A DNA stretch of 64,000 bases, taken from positions 620,001 through 684,000 of the forward strand of contig JAQJZZ010000017.1 of assembly GCA_030077755.1 (NCBI GenBank). The letters are read 5' to 3'. The position numbers and the translations under genes are program-made. Numbering within the stretch: the stretch's first letter is position 1; the number at the start of each line of letters is the position of its first letter. Positions 33,181-44,357 of the stretch are shown here, in pieces. The notes under the pieces were generated by a model that saw nothing but the letters and a program-made list of their open reading frames with translations, did no database searches and was not told where the DNA came from. This DNA comes from Filosporella fistucella. Lineage: Eukaryota; Ascomycota; Leotiomycetes; Helotiales.

Positions 33181-33392
33181 CTTGGCGGCTCTCACCATTT
33201 TGAAGTTCATTAAGCAGCGACTCATGGCTTAGAACTTACGACTCACGATAATATCTGTCCTTGGTGGCTCTCGCCGTTTTGAGACTGATTAAGTAACGAC
33301 TCATGGCTTACGACTCACTATAATATATTTCCTTGGTGGCTTCCGCCGTTTTGAGGTTGATCAAGCATCGTCTTGCATCTCACGACTCAGGA
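33181..33392. repeat. Degenerate tandem repeat, three units of ~72-79 bp
   Basis: Units begin at 33181, 33260 and 33332, each with CTTGGYGGCTYYC then CCRTTTTGA. They continue through a GATTAAG/GATCAAG block, CGACTCATGG-like and ACGACTCA segments. A further partial core (TGGCTCTCGCCGTTTT) appears at about 33508-33523. The differences look like scattered transitions. The element is non-coding. Confidence 0.6.
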
Positions 33393-36300
33393 CAAACATC
33401 TTCCTTGAATACAATAGACCGGACTGGTGGGGAAAAGAAGGAAAATTGAGCTCCAAACAAAGGTGAGAAATGGGAATAGAGGTCCAATCAGACACAATTG
33501 GGTTAGATGGCTCTCGCCGTTTTCCCTTCAACCCCAAGACACGTCAAAGCCTCCAGAACATAATCTACACCACCACCAATAGTATTACTGACTTGAATTG
33601 GCGGACTTCAACTATATAGGTATTACGAGAGCTTCGCGGGAAAGCATCGCTTCGAAGTGTTACGCTCTCTGCTGGATGAGCTACACTCCATTACCTTGCT
33701 CTTCACCAAGATTTGCCACACCTCGCGGAAGGAGCATTGACCATCTTTCAAGCCTCCACTAATCTTCACTTTGCTGATGGTTTTTTGGTTGACTGCCAAT
33801 CTTGGGATGGAGTACCGGAGTGAATTCGAGGCAAAAGCAGTGGGCGTGAGTTGCATTCTTACTTTGAAATGAACCGAGGCAGCTAACTGTTTCAATTTTT
33901 CAATCTGTTATAGTTTAGCATGACCAGAGATAACTCGAAGGTTGGACAAAATCAACCTCGAACACATTATTACGTGTCTCTTTACCATTTAACACACCCA
34001 CAACTGATGGCAAGGCGAATGGTCAACGGCCCACTACACACTACATGGTATGGACGTTCTATATTGTTTGGCAGAGCTATGGCCTTCGGTGGCCTATGAG
34101 GGTGCAACTCAATATCTTTGATACACAGGTGGCTCATTGCATCCTGCTGATACACGCCAATCAAATTTCTGCCTGTCGCAGCAAGCTGTACACAGCTTCT
34201 CCGTGGAGCATTTACTATAACCTGACTAAAAAAGCTTGCTCACTTGTGTTATAAAACAGTGTTCTTGCATGACATCCAAGGAAATTGAGTAAACACGAGG
34301 AAGTGAAGAGATGGGCCCAAGTGTTGTAAGCAGTCATTTACTCTCCAAATGGAAGACTAATACTACACGGAATCCACTAGTGACAAACATGGTAAGTCAT
34401 GGAATGCTTTTAAGTACTGACACTATATGCTGGTACTTTTACACGACTGGTGTTGACATGACTTTGTCAAGGTAGAAAGACTTTCATGATACCCGCATGC
34501 AGGGGTGTCTCTACATTGGAGTATCCGATTACTCTAAGTCCAGTATGTCATGTGCATGGAAAGTCGTATAATGAGTATCAAGCTACGATTTTCCGTTGGA
34601 TCCTCTGGAGAACCTTGCTCCAGTGAGCTCAACGGCCCTCGGCGATCCGCCTGCTTTACTCGGTGGTTGCACTGGATGCATCAGAGGACTACTCTACGCC
34701 TCCCATTCCATTCAATATGGCAAGTCTATGAACACCTGTTAGTCTTGTGTGTTTGTTATGCTGGATCAGAAGTTACTACATTGACGTCGTTACATGGAAG
34801 TTGAATTAAGGTATCCTTGTAGTATTCAACGAGTCTAAGTGGGCTTGATTGCATCTGCTGCCACTAGAAGCGTCACCTCAATAATACCAGTCACCTGTGC
34901 CCAAAGTGCTGTGTGGAAAGATTGTTTTGCTTCCTCTGCATAGAAAGTCACTGTGTAACTGGAAATGAATAGCTGCACTGTAGGAAAGAAATAGCCTTGA
35001 GAAAGTATATAGAAAGCTGGGATAATTCCTTGTATATGGACATCTTGATTTCGTTCTTTCTTTGTCTTTGTTATAGAAAAGACGACTGGTTTCAAAACTT
35101 ATAGCCTCATTGCAGATGTAGCCCATCTTCTCCATTATGACAGAACATCTGCCTGGCTGAACTTCACTAAATGTTTTGCCTAGAAGGGAAAGCACTGAAA
35201 GATTCTAGTCTTGGAAGAGGCTAGAGTGTGGGAGTAGCACAAACAATAGCTTGTAGTATTCGCCCTTGACAATGTTTTGCAGCACTTCTATTTGCCATAT
35301 CCAGTTATACCAGAAGTTATGAGATAATCTCTATAGAGAGAGAAGTCGTGACCATCGGCGTTGGTAATGTAGGCTCAATTGTGTATAGCCGTACTCCCGT
35401 GCCAGATTCGCTATGTCATGGTATTATCTCCACCCCCTTGCCCAGGGGTATTCTGGTCGATATCTCGAATGGAGGTTTTTGGGGTTCTTGGGGAATTTTG
35501 ATGATCGCCATGCTGCAGGCCATGTCTCCGAAGTAAAGTTCGATGCCGCAGGATGTAACATAGTCATGGCTGGCAGTCATAGACAGAAGAAAAAATCACT
35601 ATGTATACACAAGTCAGGCTTAGTATGTCACTTGAAGTGGTGCCCCACTCAACATACCGTGGATATCTTGCAGCAATTGTGTCTAACCCCGATGACTTGG
35701 TAGTTCCAGAAGACATGCTGCTTCTATGCAAAACTAAGTTTCCGTCTGGCTCTTGATCTGTATTTCAAAGCTTGGAACTATCAAGAGAAGAGGGTGGAGT
35801 ATCGTACCTTCTGCCGGAAGACATTGCGGTGCTTGTGCAGAACCGTATGGACTAATGCTTCCAAAGAGGCTATTGTTGAAAGGGGCCGGCTCCTGTAGGA
35901 CGGCTCAGGCTGTGCGACATATAAATACACCGGGGAGAATGTAGTCATCGAATCAAGAAGTCCCCCCGGATCCGAACTTCAACACTTTCAAATTGGGACG
36001 GTCAAGGAAAGGAGAAGGAACGATTAGCTGGCTCTTCGGACTGCCTGGCCAAAGTCTCGAAGCCGAACTGCATTTTGTGGTTCGATTTCAATTGGACTCA
36101 CCCCAGTCATAAAATCGAAAGCGCGACCAGTATCTCCAAGTTAACTGAGGTAATCAACCTCGTCTTACAAACAACCTCATCTACTTCAGCAACCCATTTC
36201 TAATTTCTTCAGAAGCATTTCTCGACAATCCTCTTTGAATCAACAACGCGTCTTCAGACTATCACCCACCCTCTAAACTCTGCAGAGGTACGTTCCTAAT

Positions 36301-36900
36301 CTTCTTGCCGGTACGTCTTCTCTTGTTGCGGAAGTCTACCCCTTGACTCAATCATCCACATCTTCCTCAACACAAATCTCCTCGTCGTATTACTCACGCT
36401 GTCCCCAATACACAATTATTCACCGCACTTCCCCGACCCATCTATCGTCAGTCCTATCAGGTTTGCGAGTCGTCTTGTCGCTCCAAAATCTCACCTGGGT
36501 CACGATCGTGCCTTCGTCCTAGATTTGGGCTTGGCTGGCAGCTTTTGATCGATAGCATCGTGCTCTCCTGATCAGTAGTGCAGCGGGCTTCCATCAACCC
36601 CAGCTCACAGAACTTCAAATCTGATTTACTCTCCCCTACTTGATCCCCGTTCACTCTACAACTCACGTCTTCTTTTGTCTTCTGGTGGCACAAACTTGAA
36701 AAGGCACCGAGAATTAACACCTTCTCAGTCACACATCGCGACGCACAACAACAGGTTCACTGAAGCTTCGGTCAAGGTTGTTAAAGTAAGTAACTCACTC
36801 CATTCTATGGAACATGATACTCCCTTGCAGCTGCTTTCAAGCAGACCCGGCACTGTGTATACTCGCACTCACACTGACCTATAACAGGATCAAAGCAGCA

Positions 36901-38928
36901 ATGGAGGACTATGATTTCGCGGAAGATACAGACCTGACTTTCTCTTCGCCAAGTCAACTTCAGTATCACTCGGATGACTTCCAAAAGGATGTCAGTGAAC
37001 ATGGATCTGAGGAGATACAAGTGCGTGGGCACGAGCAAGAGGGAATAGATGATGCCAATGAAGGCTATCGCGATGCTATTAACAACGAGAGTAGAGGCTC
37101 TGGCGGCAATGGTAAGCATTGTTACAGCTGAACACCGGTGACATTGCTAATAATCAAGCAGGACACGATTTTGGTCAGCAAGACCATTTCCATGGACAGT
37201 CTGCGGATTTGGTTAGGCATTTAGACGACCCCATAGGACACAACGTTCAACAGCCAATCGTTCCCAACTACTTGCATGGAAATGGCAATATTATCCAGGA
37301 TGCTCCCAAAAATTCAGCAGAATTCCAGCAGATGTTATACTTTGCGATGAATGGGAGCAAGCCTCTCCAAACCTATTACCAATGGTCTGGTGCACCATCG
37401 AACAATTTAGGTTCACCGACAGACAACCTGCCTGACTATGACTTTGATTCCTTCGATGATCCATCGAGCTACAAGGAAAACTTCCAGAACGAGGTAGAAT
37501 GGCGAGACTACAAGGAGGGTCGGTTGAGACGACAACGCCAAAAAGCATTGGATGCCTTGAGGACTGCAGGTCACAAAGATTTGCCTGGATTTCCCATTCA
37601 TCCAGATGCTCAGAGAGCATGGGTACGAAAACTATACGATGCATTCAAGCACACGGACGATATTCTTGACAAACCATTGAAGAATGGCCAGCCTTGTCAG
37701 GCGGCCCAGCGCTTGACAGCAGGCTATTACCCCGACAAAGAACTTGAATCTACTTGTTGGGATATCCTGGTAAGTGCGCACATCTTGGAAAAATGAATCA
37801 TCGTCGGCAGAATAGTACTGACAATGTGTTTTAGTTCTACGCCCGAGATGCTCACCTTGGTTTACGATTGGTTGGCAGCCATCATAAGCTCACAGTGGAG
37901 ACCAACGATTCTGTCAAGACGTTCGCTGACAGGATGGAAGGGATCATTGATAGTATGAAAGTATGTTTGCTCTATTCCTCGATATCAGAATATTGCCTAA
38001 TCTTCTTGTAGGCCTCAAAGGCGTTATGCAAACAGCTTCTCGATCCAGAATTTCTTCCTCGCTTTGCAATGGCACCTTCCAAGGAATTTAGGGTAAACCA
38101 ATTGCCTTCATGTCATTCGATTATTGAGCTAATTCTGGTGTGATGTAGATGAAGAAAGCGAACAAGAAAATCAATGCTATGCGTGATGCACAAAATCAAA
38201 TTGGCAGAAAAATTCTCGCTCAGGCAAATGAAAGACGCAAGGCAAAAGGAGAGGATGAGCAAAATGACGATGAAGATGAAAACGAAGATTATCTATCCTC
38301 CTCTTCGCTTGCTGCTGTTGTAGAATCGGCAAGAAAAGTTACACCAGCCTCCTCATCTCGTCGGAGATCTCGCCGTAAAGGCAGATCTAGTAGCTCGCTG
38401 ACTCCTGGTACCAAGCGACGACACTCCAAAAACGTCGATCAAAAAGCTGAAACTGATGCTGATGACACACCGTCCAAGAGAACCCGTTTTCAAAATGCCA
38501 ACAGATCCCTATCCTTCAGCAATGTTGCCGCAAAGGATGCTTATCATTCCGCTGTTTGCCAGCTTCTGGAAATTGATATGGATGCTGGAAAGAAGTTTTC
38601 ACTTGATCAGCTCCGTGCCTATGCCCGCGCTTATAATCAAGACCTTTCCAATCAATTTTGGCGCATTGCAGATTTTGGAGAACATTATGCATTGGGGGTC
38701 CAGGTGTTCGATGCAAGCGGCGGTCTTGTTATGGCCCATTTCGCCCATATCTTCACCCAATTTGCTCCGATTGCGTGTGCCCGTGGAGACTTTAATTCGG
38801 ACAACACCCTCAACAACGCCCCTGGAAAGAATGAGAACTTTTCATGCAATGGAAATGATTTCTTCCTGAAAGCACTTGGTCTTGTTGAGAACGAATGTGG
38901 ATTACTGAACTGGAGTATGGGCTACTAG
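36901..38928 (+). CDS. Unrecognised conserved-looking nuclear-type protein
   Basis: Model: join(36901-37111, 37162-37769, 37835-37960, 38012-38092, 38149-38928), 601 aa. Every junction has a good donor (GTAAGC, GTAAGT, GTATGT, GTAAAC) and all phases agree, which strongly supports a real five-exon gene. The N-terminus is acidic and Asn/Gln/His-rich. A central block (about 190-340) is compact and probably folded: HPDAQRAWVRKLYDAFKHTD, then GQPCQAAQRLTAGYYPDKEL, then SKALCKQLLDPEFLPRF. After that come a basic, acidic and Ser-rich segment with candidate nuclear localisation signals (SRRRSRRKGRSS, GTKRRHSK) and a terminal block rich in Phe, Asn and Asp. I recognise no named domain. It could be a transcription- or chromatin-associated protein; that is inference from composition. 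Such proteins appear restricted to Leotiomycete-like fungi in my recollection, which I cannot verify. Confidence 0.75.
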
Positions 38929-40318
38929 CAAGCGATTGACAAAGTAGTACTCCACCGACTTGCGCCACCGTCTTTAGTACCTCATTTATTCCTTGAGAAT
39001 CCGATCCAGTAAATATTGTCAACGATATCACTTACTTCCAAGACTGTTTTCAAATTCCACTCCCATCCTTCTAGCTGCCACAGAGACCGAAGCTGTGGTT
39101 TATCCAATAAACACAGGCTAGATTTGGTACCAATTTATTTCATTCAGCATCACTTTCAAACATGTAACACCTACGCAATTGATTCTCGGGGACTTGGAGT
39201 GGATCTATGGCATTAAACGTTGCTTGCGCGAGAAGATTCCTCGGACTCTATTCACTTCGTCAACCCTTCTAGCTGTCACAGAGTCGCCGCTGTGGTTTAT
39301 CAAATTAACACAGGCTAGATTCGGAATCAGTTTCTTTCAATCTTTTCCCCCCTCAACTTGCATGGGTTCGCGCGGTTCGTTGCATCGGGAAGACTAGGAG
39401 CGATCTGCTTTTGCGATGACATAACGAACGGATTATTATTTCTTCAGAATGTACTTTCGAGGATCTTCGTTGCTCGTGGCATGGAGATGGCGTTGCGGCC
39501 AAGAATTTTACGATACCCACATTGCTTGTTACTTGCATTTGGCGTGTTTGCAGACGGCCTGTTCTTAGATAGTAATTCTTGACGAAACCACTGTGCCTCC
39601 TTGGATGTGATCGATTGTGCTTTTACATTGGAGCTCATAAATTACCCAATTTAGAAGCCACTGGACGCTTGCTTCTCGATCGTGTCCGGCGTCTCAGCCA
39701 TGAGACTTATCTCCTTCATCCTATGATCTATTTGAATTGGCAATCAAGTGTCAACTTCTTCATGGCCCATTCACTCAAATATGGTTCTTCTCAATCGCCT
39801 CCATCGTAATGCGAGGGTCTGGAACAAGTTTTTTAGAAGCAGTGAAACCCCACCTTCATATCACAGATATCATAGTAGAGTTGAAAACGATCGCAAGGAT
39901 ACGAGTGACGTCTTTGAAACTTGATTCTCATTCATCCGGACATGAAAAGTCATATTGTCTGTATCATCGATAGATTATAACTACGTGCAAAGCAAGCAGA
40001 CCTTCCTTCTCGCCTTTGACGTAGAATATAATTTCAGTTGCAGACATGCTAACTCTTCACAGAAATTTCAGATTCTTAGCTGAAGGAGGCATCTACAGCT
40101 TTTGGCCCCTCACTATTGTAATATAATTTTGAAAGCCTCTCGAGATCTAACTTGACCTTGTCTCGAGCTTGTACTGCAATCTAGTTGTTGGCTCCCTAAG
40201 CGACACCCCTTTCCCCAGTTTTCGCCACTGAAACCCCCCAGTCTAGCGTCCATCAACTTTCTGCGCCTACACCTCAAGTCCTGAATTCCACAGAGCTCAA
40301 CCCCACCACCACAACATC
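38929..40318. other. Intergenic, 1.4 kb, with a diverged duplicated segment
   Basis: Contains the pair of repeats at 39067 and 39265. Frames here (for example 39358-39582) have no domain features. The last ~150 bp is C-rich and leads into the XAP5 start. Confidence 0.45.
39067..39340. repeat. Diverged direct repeat, two ~76-bp copies 198 bp apart
   Basis: Copy 1 (about 39067-39142) and copy 2 (about 39265-39340) share CCTTCTAGCTGYCACAGAG, then GCTGTGGTTTATC, AACACAGGCTAGATT and a T-rich tail, with scattered substitutions. No coding frame is shared. Confidence 0.55.
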
Positions 40319-41523
40319 ATGGCTTCCAATCCTCCCTCCGGAGGCTCGACGCCAAATCCACGATTCACATCTCAGACAAAGACAGCTGAAGATCTGCTGA
40401 GTACCCAAACAGTCGGACTAGTCAACCTCTCTGATTTCCGGAAGCGACGCGCAGAAGCCCTGGAGCAGAAAGAAAGAGATGCGCATGATGCGATACTGGG
40501 AGGAACCAGCGGACGCGGTACACCTGGCACTGTTACGCCAGACGGGTGAGTGCTACAGAGGAGTTTTGAGAAGGGGGACAGGACTAATGGCCATAGTACA
40601 GTGCATCGACGCCAAAGGAACCACCGCTGAAGAAGAAAAAGAGGAAAGTTGGCACACCGAAATTATCATTTGGAATGGATGAAGAAGAGGATGACGGAGA
40701 TGCGGGTTTTACATCTGCGTCTAATTCGCCGAGAGGTGGGACACCGGAGGTGGGAGTGAAGAAGAAGATTGGGGTTAATGCTTCCGTGGGTGTGGTGCCG
40801 AAGGCGTTGACGAAGAGTGCGTTGTTGAGAGAGGCGCAGACGAGGGAGAGTCTGAGGAAGGAGTTTATGGTTATTCAGGAAGCTGTGAAAGCTACTGAGA
40901 TAGCTATTCCGTTCGTGTTTTATGATGGGACGAATATTCCTGGTGGGGTATGTAAGGTCAAGAAGGGCGATTATATCTGGGTATTCTTGGATAGGAGTCG
41001 TAAAGTGGGAGCTGAATTGGGAGTTGGTGAGAAGGTTAATAGTCGGAAAGAATGGGCGAGGATTGGAGTTGATGATTTGATGTTGGTGAGGGGAAGTATT
41101 ATAATTCCACACGTAAGTAATCCTCACTGCATGAATTGACATTGCTAATGTTTCCAGCACTACGATTTCTACTACTTCATCATAAACCATACTCTTGGCC
41201 CTAATAATCGTATCCTCTTCGACTACTCCTCCGAACCACCTGCCTCCGCCACGGCGCCAACTCCCGCTGAACCTATAAACCTCGATACCTATAACCCGCT
41301 TTCCGTCCCGTCCAAGAATAAGCCAGTGGAGGAACCAACAGAGAACGTCGATCTCGAAGGAAGCAATGACGAAGCAACATTCACGAAAGTGGTTGATCGT
41401 CGTTGGTACGAACGGAATAAGCATATCTTCCCCGCCAGTGTCTGGCAAGAATTCGACCCCGAAAAAGATTACCAGAAGGAGGTAAAGCGGGATCTGGGAG
41501 GAAATGCATTTTTCTTCTCTTGA
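40319..41523 (+). CDS. XAP5/FAM50 family nuclear protein
   Basis: Model: join(40319-40545, 40602-41112, 41158-41523), 367 aa. The C-terminal half is the XAP5 domain: IPFVFYDGTNIPGGVCKVKK, then GDYIWVFLDRS, LMLVRGSIIIPHHYDFYYFI (assembled across the 45-nt intron) and the terminal TFTKVVDRRWYERNKHIFPA with VWQEFDPEKDY. The N-terminal half is charged, with LKKKKRKV as a likely nuclear signal after the first junction. XAP5/FAM50 proteins are nuclear and associate with chromatin or spliceosome components in animals, plants and fission yeast (Xap5). The first intron (56 nt, GTGAGT...TACAG) and second (GTAAGT...CCAG) are standard. It is convergent with the small membrane protein gene, with 133 bp between stops. 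Confidence 0.93.
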
Positions 41524-41656
41524 AGCTGCTTCTCTTATACCTCTCAGCTATTTAGAAGCATAGAGTTTCTAGAAATGTTAGCAAGATACCCTTCCAAAAA
41601 GGCCCACCCATTTCATACCTTGATTTCCGATTCCCAATTTTTATTTTAACATAGTC

Positions 41657-42184
41657 TCAACCAAGCAAATACGACACTCCCCAAAGTCCACCCCCGACGA
41701 CAATCCATCCAGGCCAAAACACAACAAGAATGAATCCGTTCCCTCCACTTCCCAACACGAACACCATGAACTCATACCACAGCTTTCTCCTCAATTTCTC
41801 GCTCGCTTTCCAGCTTATTTTCATTCCCTTCTCGCCTCCCCAATACATCCCTTTCCCTATCACTGAAGAGAGGTAATAACTCTTCAATGCCAAAATCTGG
41901 GAAATATAAAACGATTGTAGAAGGAAGAGACGAGTGAGGTAGAAGGATTGATGTAACAAGAGAGAGGAGAGGAGGTAGCTTCTAAGCAGGAACAAGGAGG
42001 TCGTAGACCGGAGGAGGGAATTCAGGAGAGTGGCTAAGTGGTAGGATGTTGTTAATGGTAACGAGACGAGGGATAGAAGCGTGAGGAGTGGTGGAGAGAG
42101 AGTTAACGTTATAATCGTGGTTGGAGAAGCGGTTTTTGAGAGAGGGGTGGGTGGGTGGTAGGTGAGTGTTGTTTGGATTGCCAT
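41657..42184 (-). CDS. Small hydrophobic membrane protein, unrecognised
   Basis: A single 175-codon frame starting at the ATG at 42184. It has several hydrophobic stretches (TIITLTLSPPLLTLLSLVSL, about residues 22-41; LHQSFYLTRLFLLQSFYISQ, about 77-96; GFILVVFWPGWIVVGGGLWG near the C-terminus), separated by Ser/Leu/Thr-rich segments and a basic loop (KASEKLRRKLWYEF). Its position between XAP5 and TTC1-like with its own upstream region, and a sensible membrane topology, suggest a real gene. I recognise no family. The high Leu/Ser content also fits a chance frame in C/T-rich DNA. Confidence 0.5.
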   Translation of the reverse strand: MAIQTTLTYHPPTPLSKTASPTTIITLTLSPPLLTLLSLVSLPLTTSYHLATLLNSLLRSTTSLFLLRSYLLSSLLLHQSFYLTRLFLLQSFYISQILALKSYYLSSVIGKGMYWGGEKGMKISWKASEKLRRKLWYEFMVFVLGSGGNGFILVVFWPGWIVVGGGLWGVSYLLG

Positions 42185-43226
42185 TTCGCTGGTAAGTATT
42201 TTTGATGCTGGGAAATGGGGTTTATATGCTGTTTTAGAGGAGCTTGCAAATCTTGCTCGTGTTGATAACGGGGCCGTTATTCGGAGTGGTGAGAGGGAAG
42301 GGACATGTGATGAGGCTCAGCTGTTGATGGCTTGAGATGGGTTAAACAGCAGTTGCGACCTGATTCCCTTTGGAATATTTGTCTCTTTACCAGAAGATAA
42401 AACAAAACATCCCGACGTGAAGGAATAAAGAGGGGAACAATATATATTCATATCCGTCCTCACATAGTGGGGGTCACCCAAGCTCTCACGAACCCACCAC
42501 CTAAACCAGTAATCCGATTCAACCCTCCAACAGAACCCCTCCAAACGACCCATTCACACCATTTCTATCTTTCATGCATACATACCCGCTGCAATCTTTT
42601 ACACGTGGAGACGAGTCTGCATGTCGCTTACGACCTGCCAGCGAAGTCGCTGTTGTGCCTCCGTTAAAGACCTGATAGTGTTTATTACCTAGTCCTCCTA
42701 ATTTAACCGTGGATTAACATATCACGACTAATATTATCGGAAAGAAGCGGTTACAGCGGGAATTGGCACTTTGTTATTGGAAGACTGGAAGGGGGATTTT
42801 CGGGGTCATCTGGAGTTTGAGAGAGAGAGAAGATGTTGTGATGTTCGAGAATTAAGTGCGTGTTTGCTTCTGCGGCAGGGATTGGCTGTCGCTTGTGGCG
42901 GGGTTTGAGATTTGCCCCTCTTTGCTTGAGATATGTTGGTTGTGATGTGAGGTCGAGGAGAGAACGAGGTGGCTTAGGAAAAGAGAATAAGAACATGTGG
43001 GGTTGTTACTGGTTTTGAGAGCCGCAGATCGTGGGACGTTGTATTTGAGTTTGAGCCTAGATTCGGGATGAAGTGGAGGGCTGGATGACATATCACGTGT
43101 AGAAGGGAAATAATGTCCAGAATGGGTAGTTCTATGAGAAACTGACTCGATGAAAGGAGTTATGGACACAATAGTATATGTTTCGAGATTGGTAATTGGT
43201 ATGGCCGAGGTAGATCGGGCAGTATA
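42185..43226. other. Intergenic, 1 kb
   Basis: Upstream region of the small membrane gene and 3' side of the TTC1-like gene. A GAGAGAGAGAGA microsatellite is near 42820-42832. Short minus-strand frames (42317-42553, 42751-42996, 42852-43169) overlap and are unsupported. Confidence 0.4.
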
Positions 43227-44206
43227 CTATTTGCCACCCGCTGATCCACCTTGATTGAAGTTCATACTGTAACCACCAGTATTTGGATCTTTTGCCATCT
43301 GGAAATTGTCTGTCGATAATCCAAATGGCTTCAAGATCCCATTCCCAAGCTACAAACGTCAAACATCACTCAATTTGTGATAGGATCATGACTTACCTGC
43401 TTCAATTTCCCCATCATCTCCCCCATCTCCTTCTCCTGGGCAGCTTTCGTTCTCGGGGGTAACTGGACTAGCTGCCGCTGCACCAGTTTCTTATCTGCAG
43501 CAGTTAGATTCGGCATCTTTGAAAGAGTTTTGTAATCTAGCAGTTGTCAGTCCAAATCGGCGTTTGATTGAGAGATCCAGACATACCCTCTTCAGCTCCA
43601 GCCAACGCGGCCCAACCTCCCATCTCGCTCCTAGCTCTCGCTCTTCGTAGTAGAGCCTTGGTTCTAATCCTTTCAATATCTCCCTCTCTCTTCCCTTTCT
43701 CAGACGTATCTTCCGCCTTCGTAGCACCCTCGCTAACAATTTCCTCATCCGCCTCTTCTTCCTCAACCTTCACGTCCTCCTTCTGTTTATCCCCATCTTG
43801 ATTCCTTCCCTGTAATTTGTCAAGTCCATCTAAAGCAGCCGTAGCAGCAGTGACAGCTTCTTTCCAAGCTTCGAGCTTCAGGTGACATGCCGCAATATTA
43901 CTCTTTAACACCGCGATTTCGTAGTCTAGATAATTCGGACAGGTAGAGAGAGCTTGGTCGTAGGTGTTTATAGCTTCTTGGAAAGATGATTTTGCGAATA
44001 GCTCGTTGGCAGCAGTTTTTTGGGCATTTGATTCATCGAGGAGTGTCTATGTTTGTGAGCCTCGTGTCTTGGGCACTTTGCGCCGCGATACTTACAGCTT
44101 CTTCCTCTGGAGAAAATCTCACTATTTCCACCTCCGGCTCGTCATCTTTCACCACCTCCTCCTTTTCTTTAGGCTTCCGCTGAAATCTTTCCGTTCTGGT
44201 AGCCAT
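43227..44206 (-). CDS. TPR protein, TTC1-like
   Basis: Model: complement(join(43227-43349, 43397-43536, 43587-44046, 44096-44206)), 277 aa. A charged leader precedes tetratricopeptide repeats ([20 protein letters not shown], then [30 protein letters not shown]). Then comes a long acidic insert ([20 protein letters not shown]) and a third repeat ([20 protein letters not shown]). The conserved C-terminal tail is [20 protein letters not shown] with [11 protein letters not shown], which is diagnostic of the TTC1/TPR1 family. Human TTC1 binds Hsp90/Hsp70 and small G proteins; the fungal role is less defined. All three introns (47, 50, 49 nt) have GTAAGT/GTATGT donors. The acidic insert interrupting the TPR array is typical of fungal members. 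It is divergent from the HAD hydrolase gene, with 151 bp between the ATGs. Confidence 0.88.
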
Positions 44207-44357
44207 TGCGAATTGTTCTCAGGTTGTTGTTGACAGGCACTTCAAAGCGAGGCGGAAACTCTCCGCTCCAAAAACAAAAATCATCGTCACACAAAAGTAC
44301 CCCTCCCCCACAATCCCATCCCGGAAACCCCAGATTCACCCAGACAAGTCACAAAAC

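Larger units (their letters stand above)
30783..36900. other. Gene-poor region, 6.1 kb
   Basis: The longest gene-free stretch in the window. It is AT-richer than its flanks and carries at least two sets of degenerate repeats (31911-32256 and 33181-33392). Frames up to 115 codons occur on both strands, overlapping and without domains. An isolated TATAAATA (35920-35927) has no gene directly downstream. The last ~800 bp (from about 36120) turns C/T-rich and is probably the promoter and spliced leader of the gene starting at 36901: AACAG ends 13 bp before that ATG and could be a leader acceptor. I find no transposase or reverse-transcriptase remnant. Confidence 0.5.

Noticed and set aside
33309..33322. 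TACGACTCACTATA, matching the core of the phage T7 promoter
   Set aside because: It falls inside a diverged tandem repeat, lacks the flanking TAA and GGG of the full promoter and is in fungal nuclear DNA. A 14-base match by drift within the repeat is more likely than vector contamination.
35920..35927. TATAAATA as a promoter
   Set aside because: No supportable gene begins within the next 900 bp; probably chance in AT-rich DNA.
40666..41448. 260-codon minus-strand frame
   Set aside because: Entirely antisense to the XAP5 exons and composed of mirror-frame His/Arg/Ile-rich sequence.
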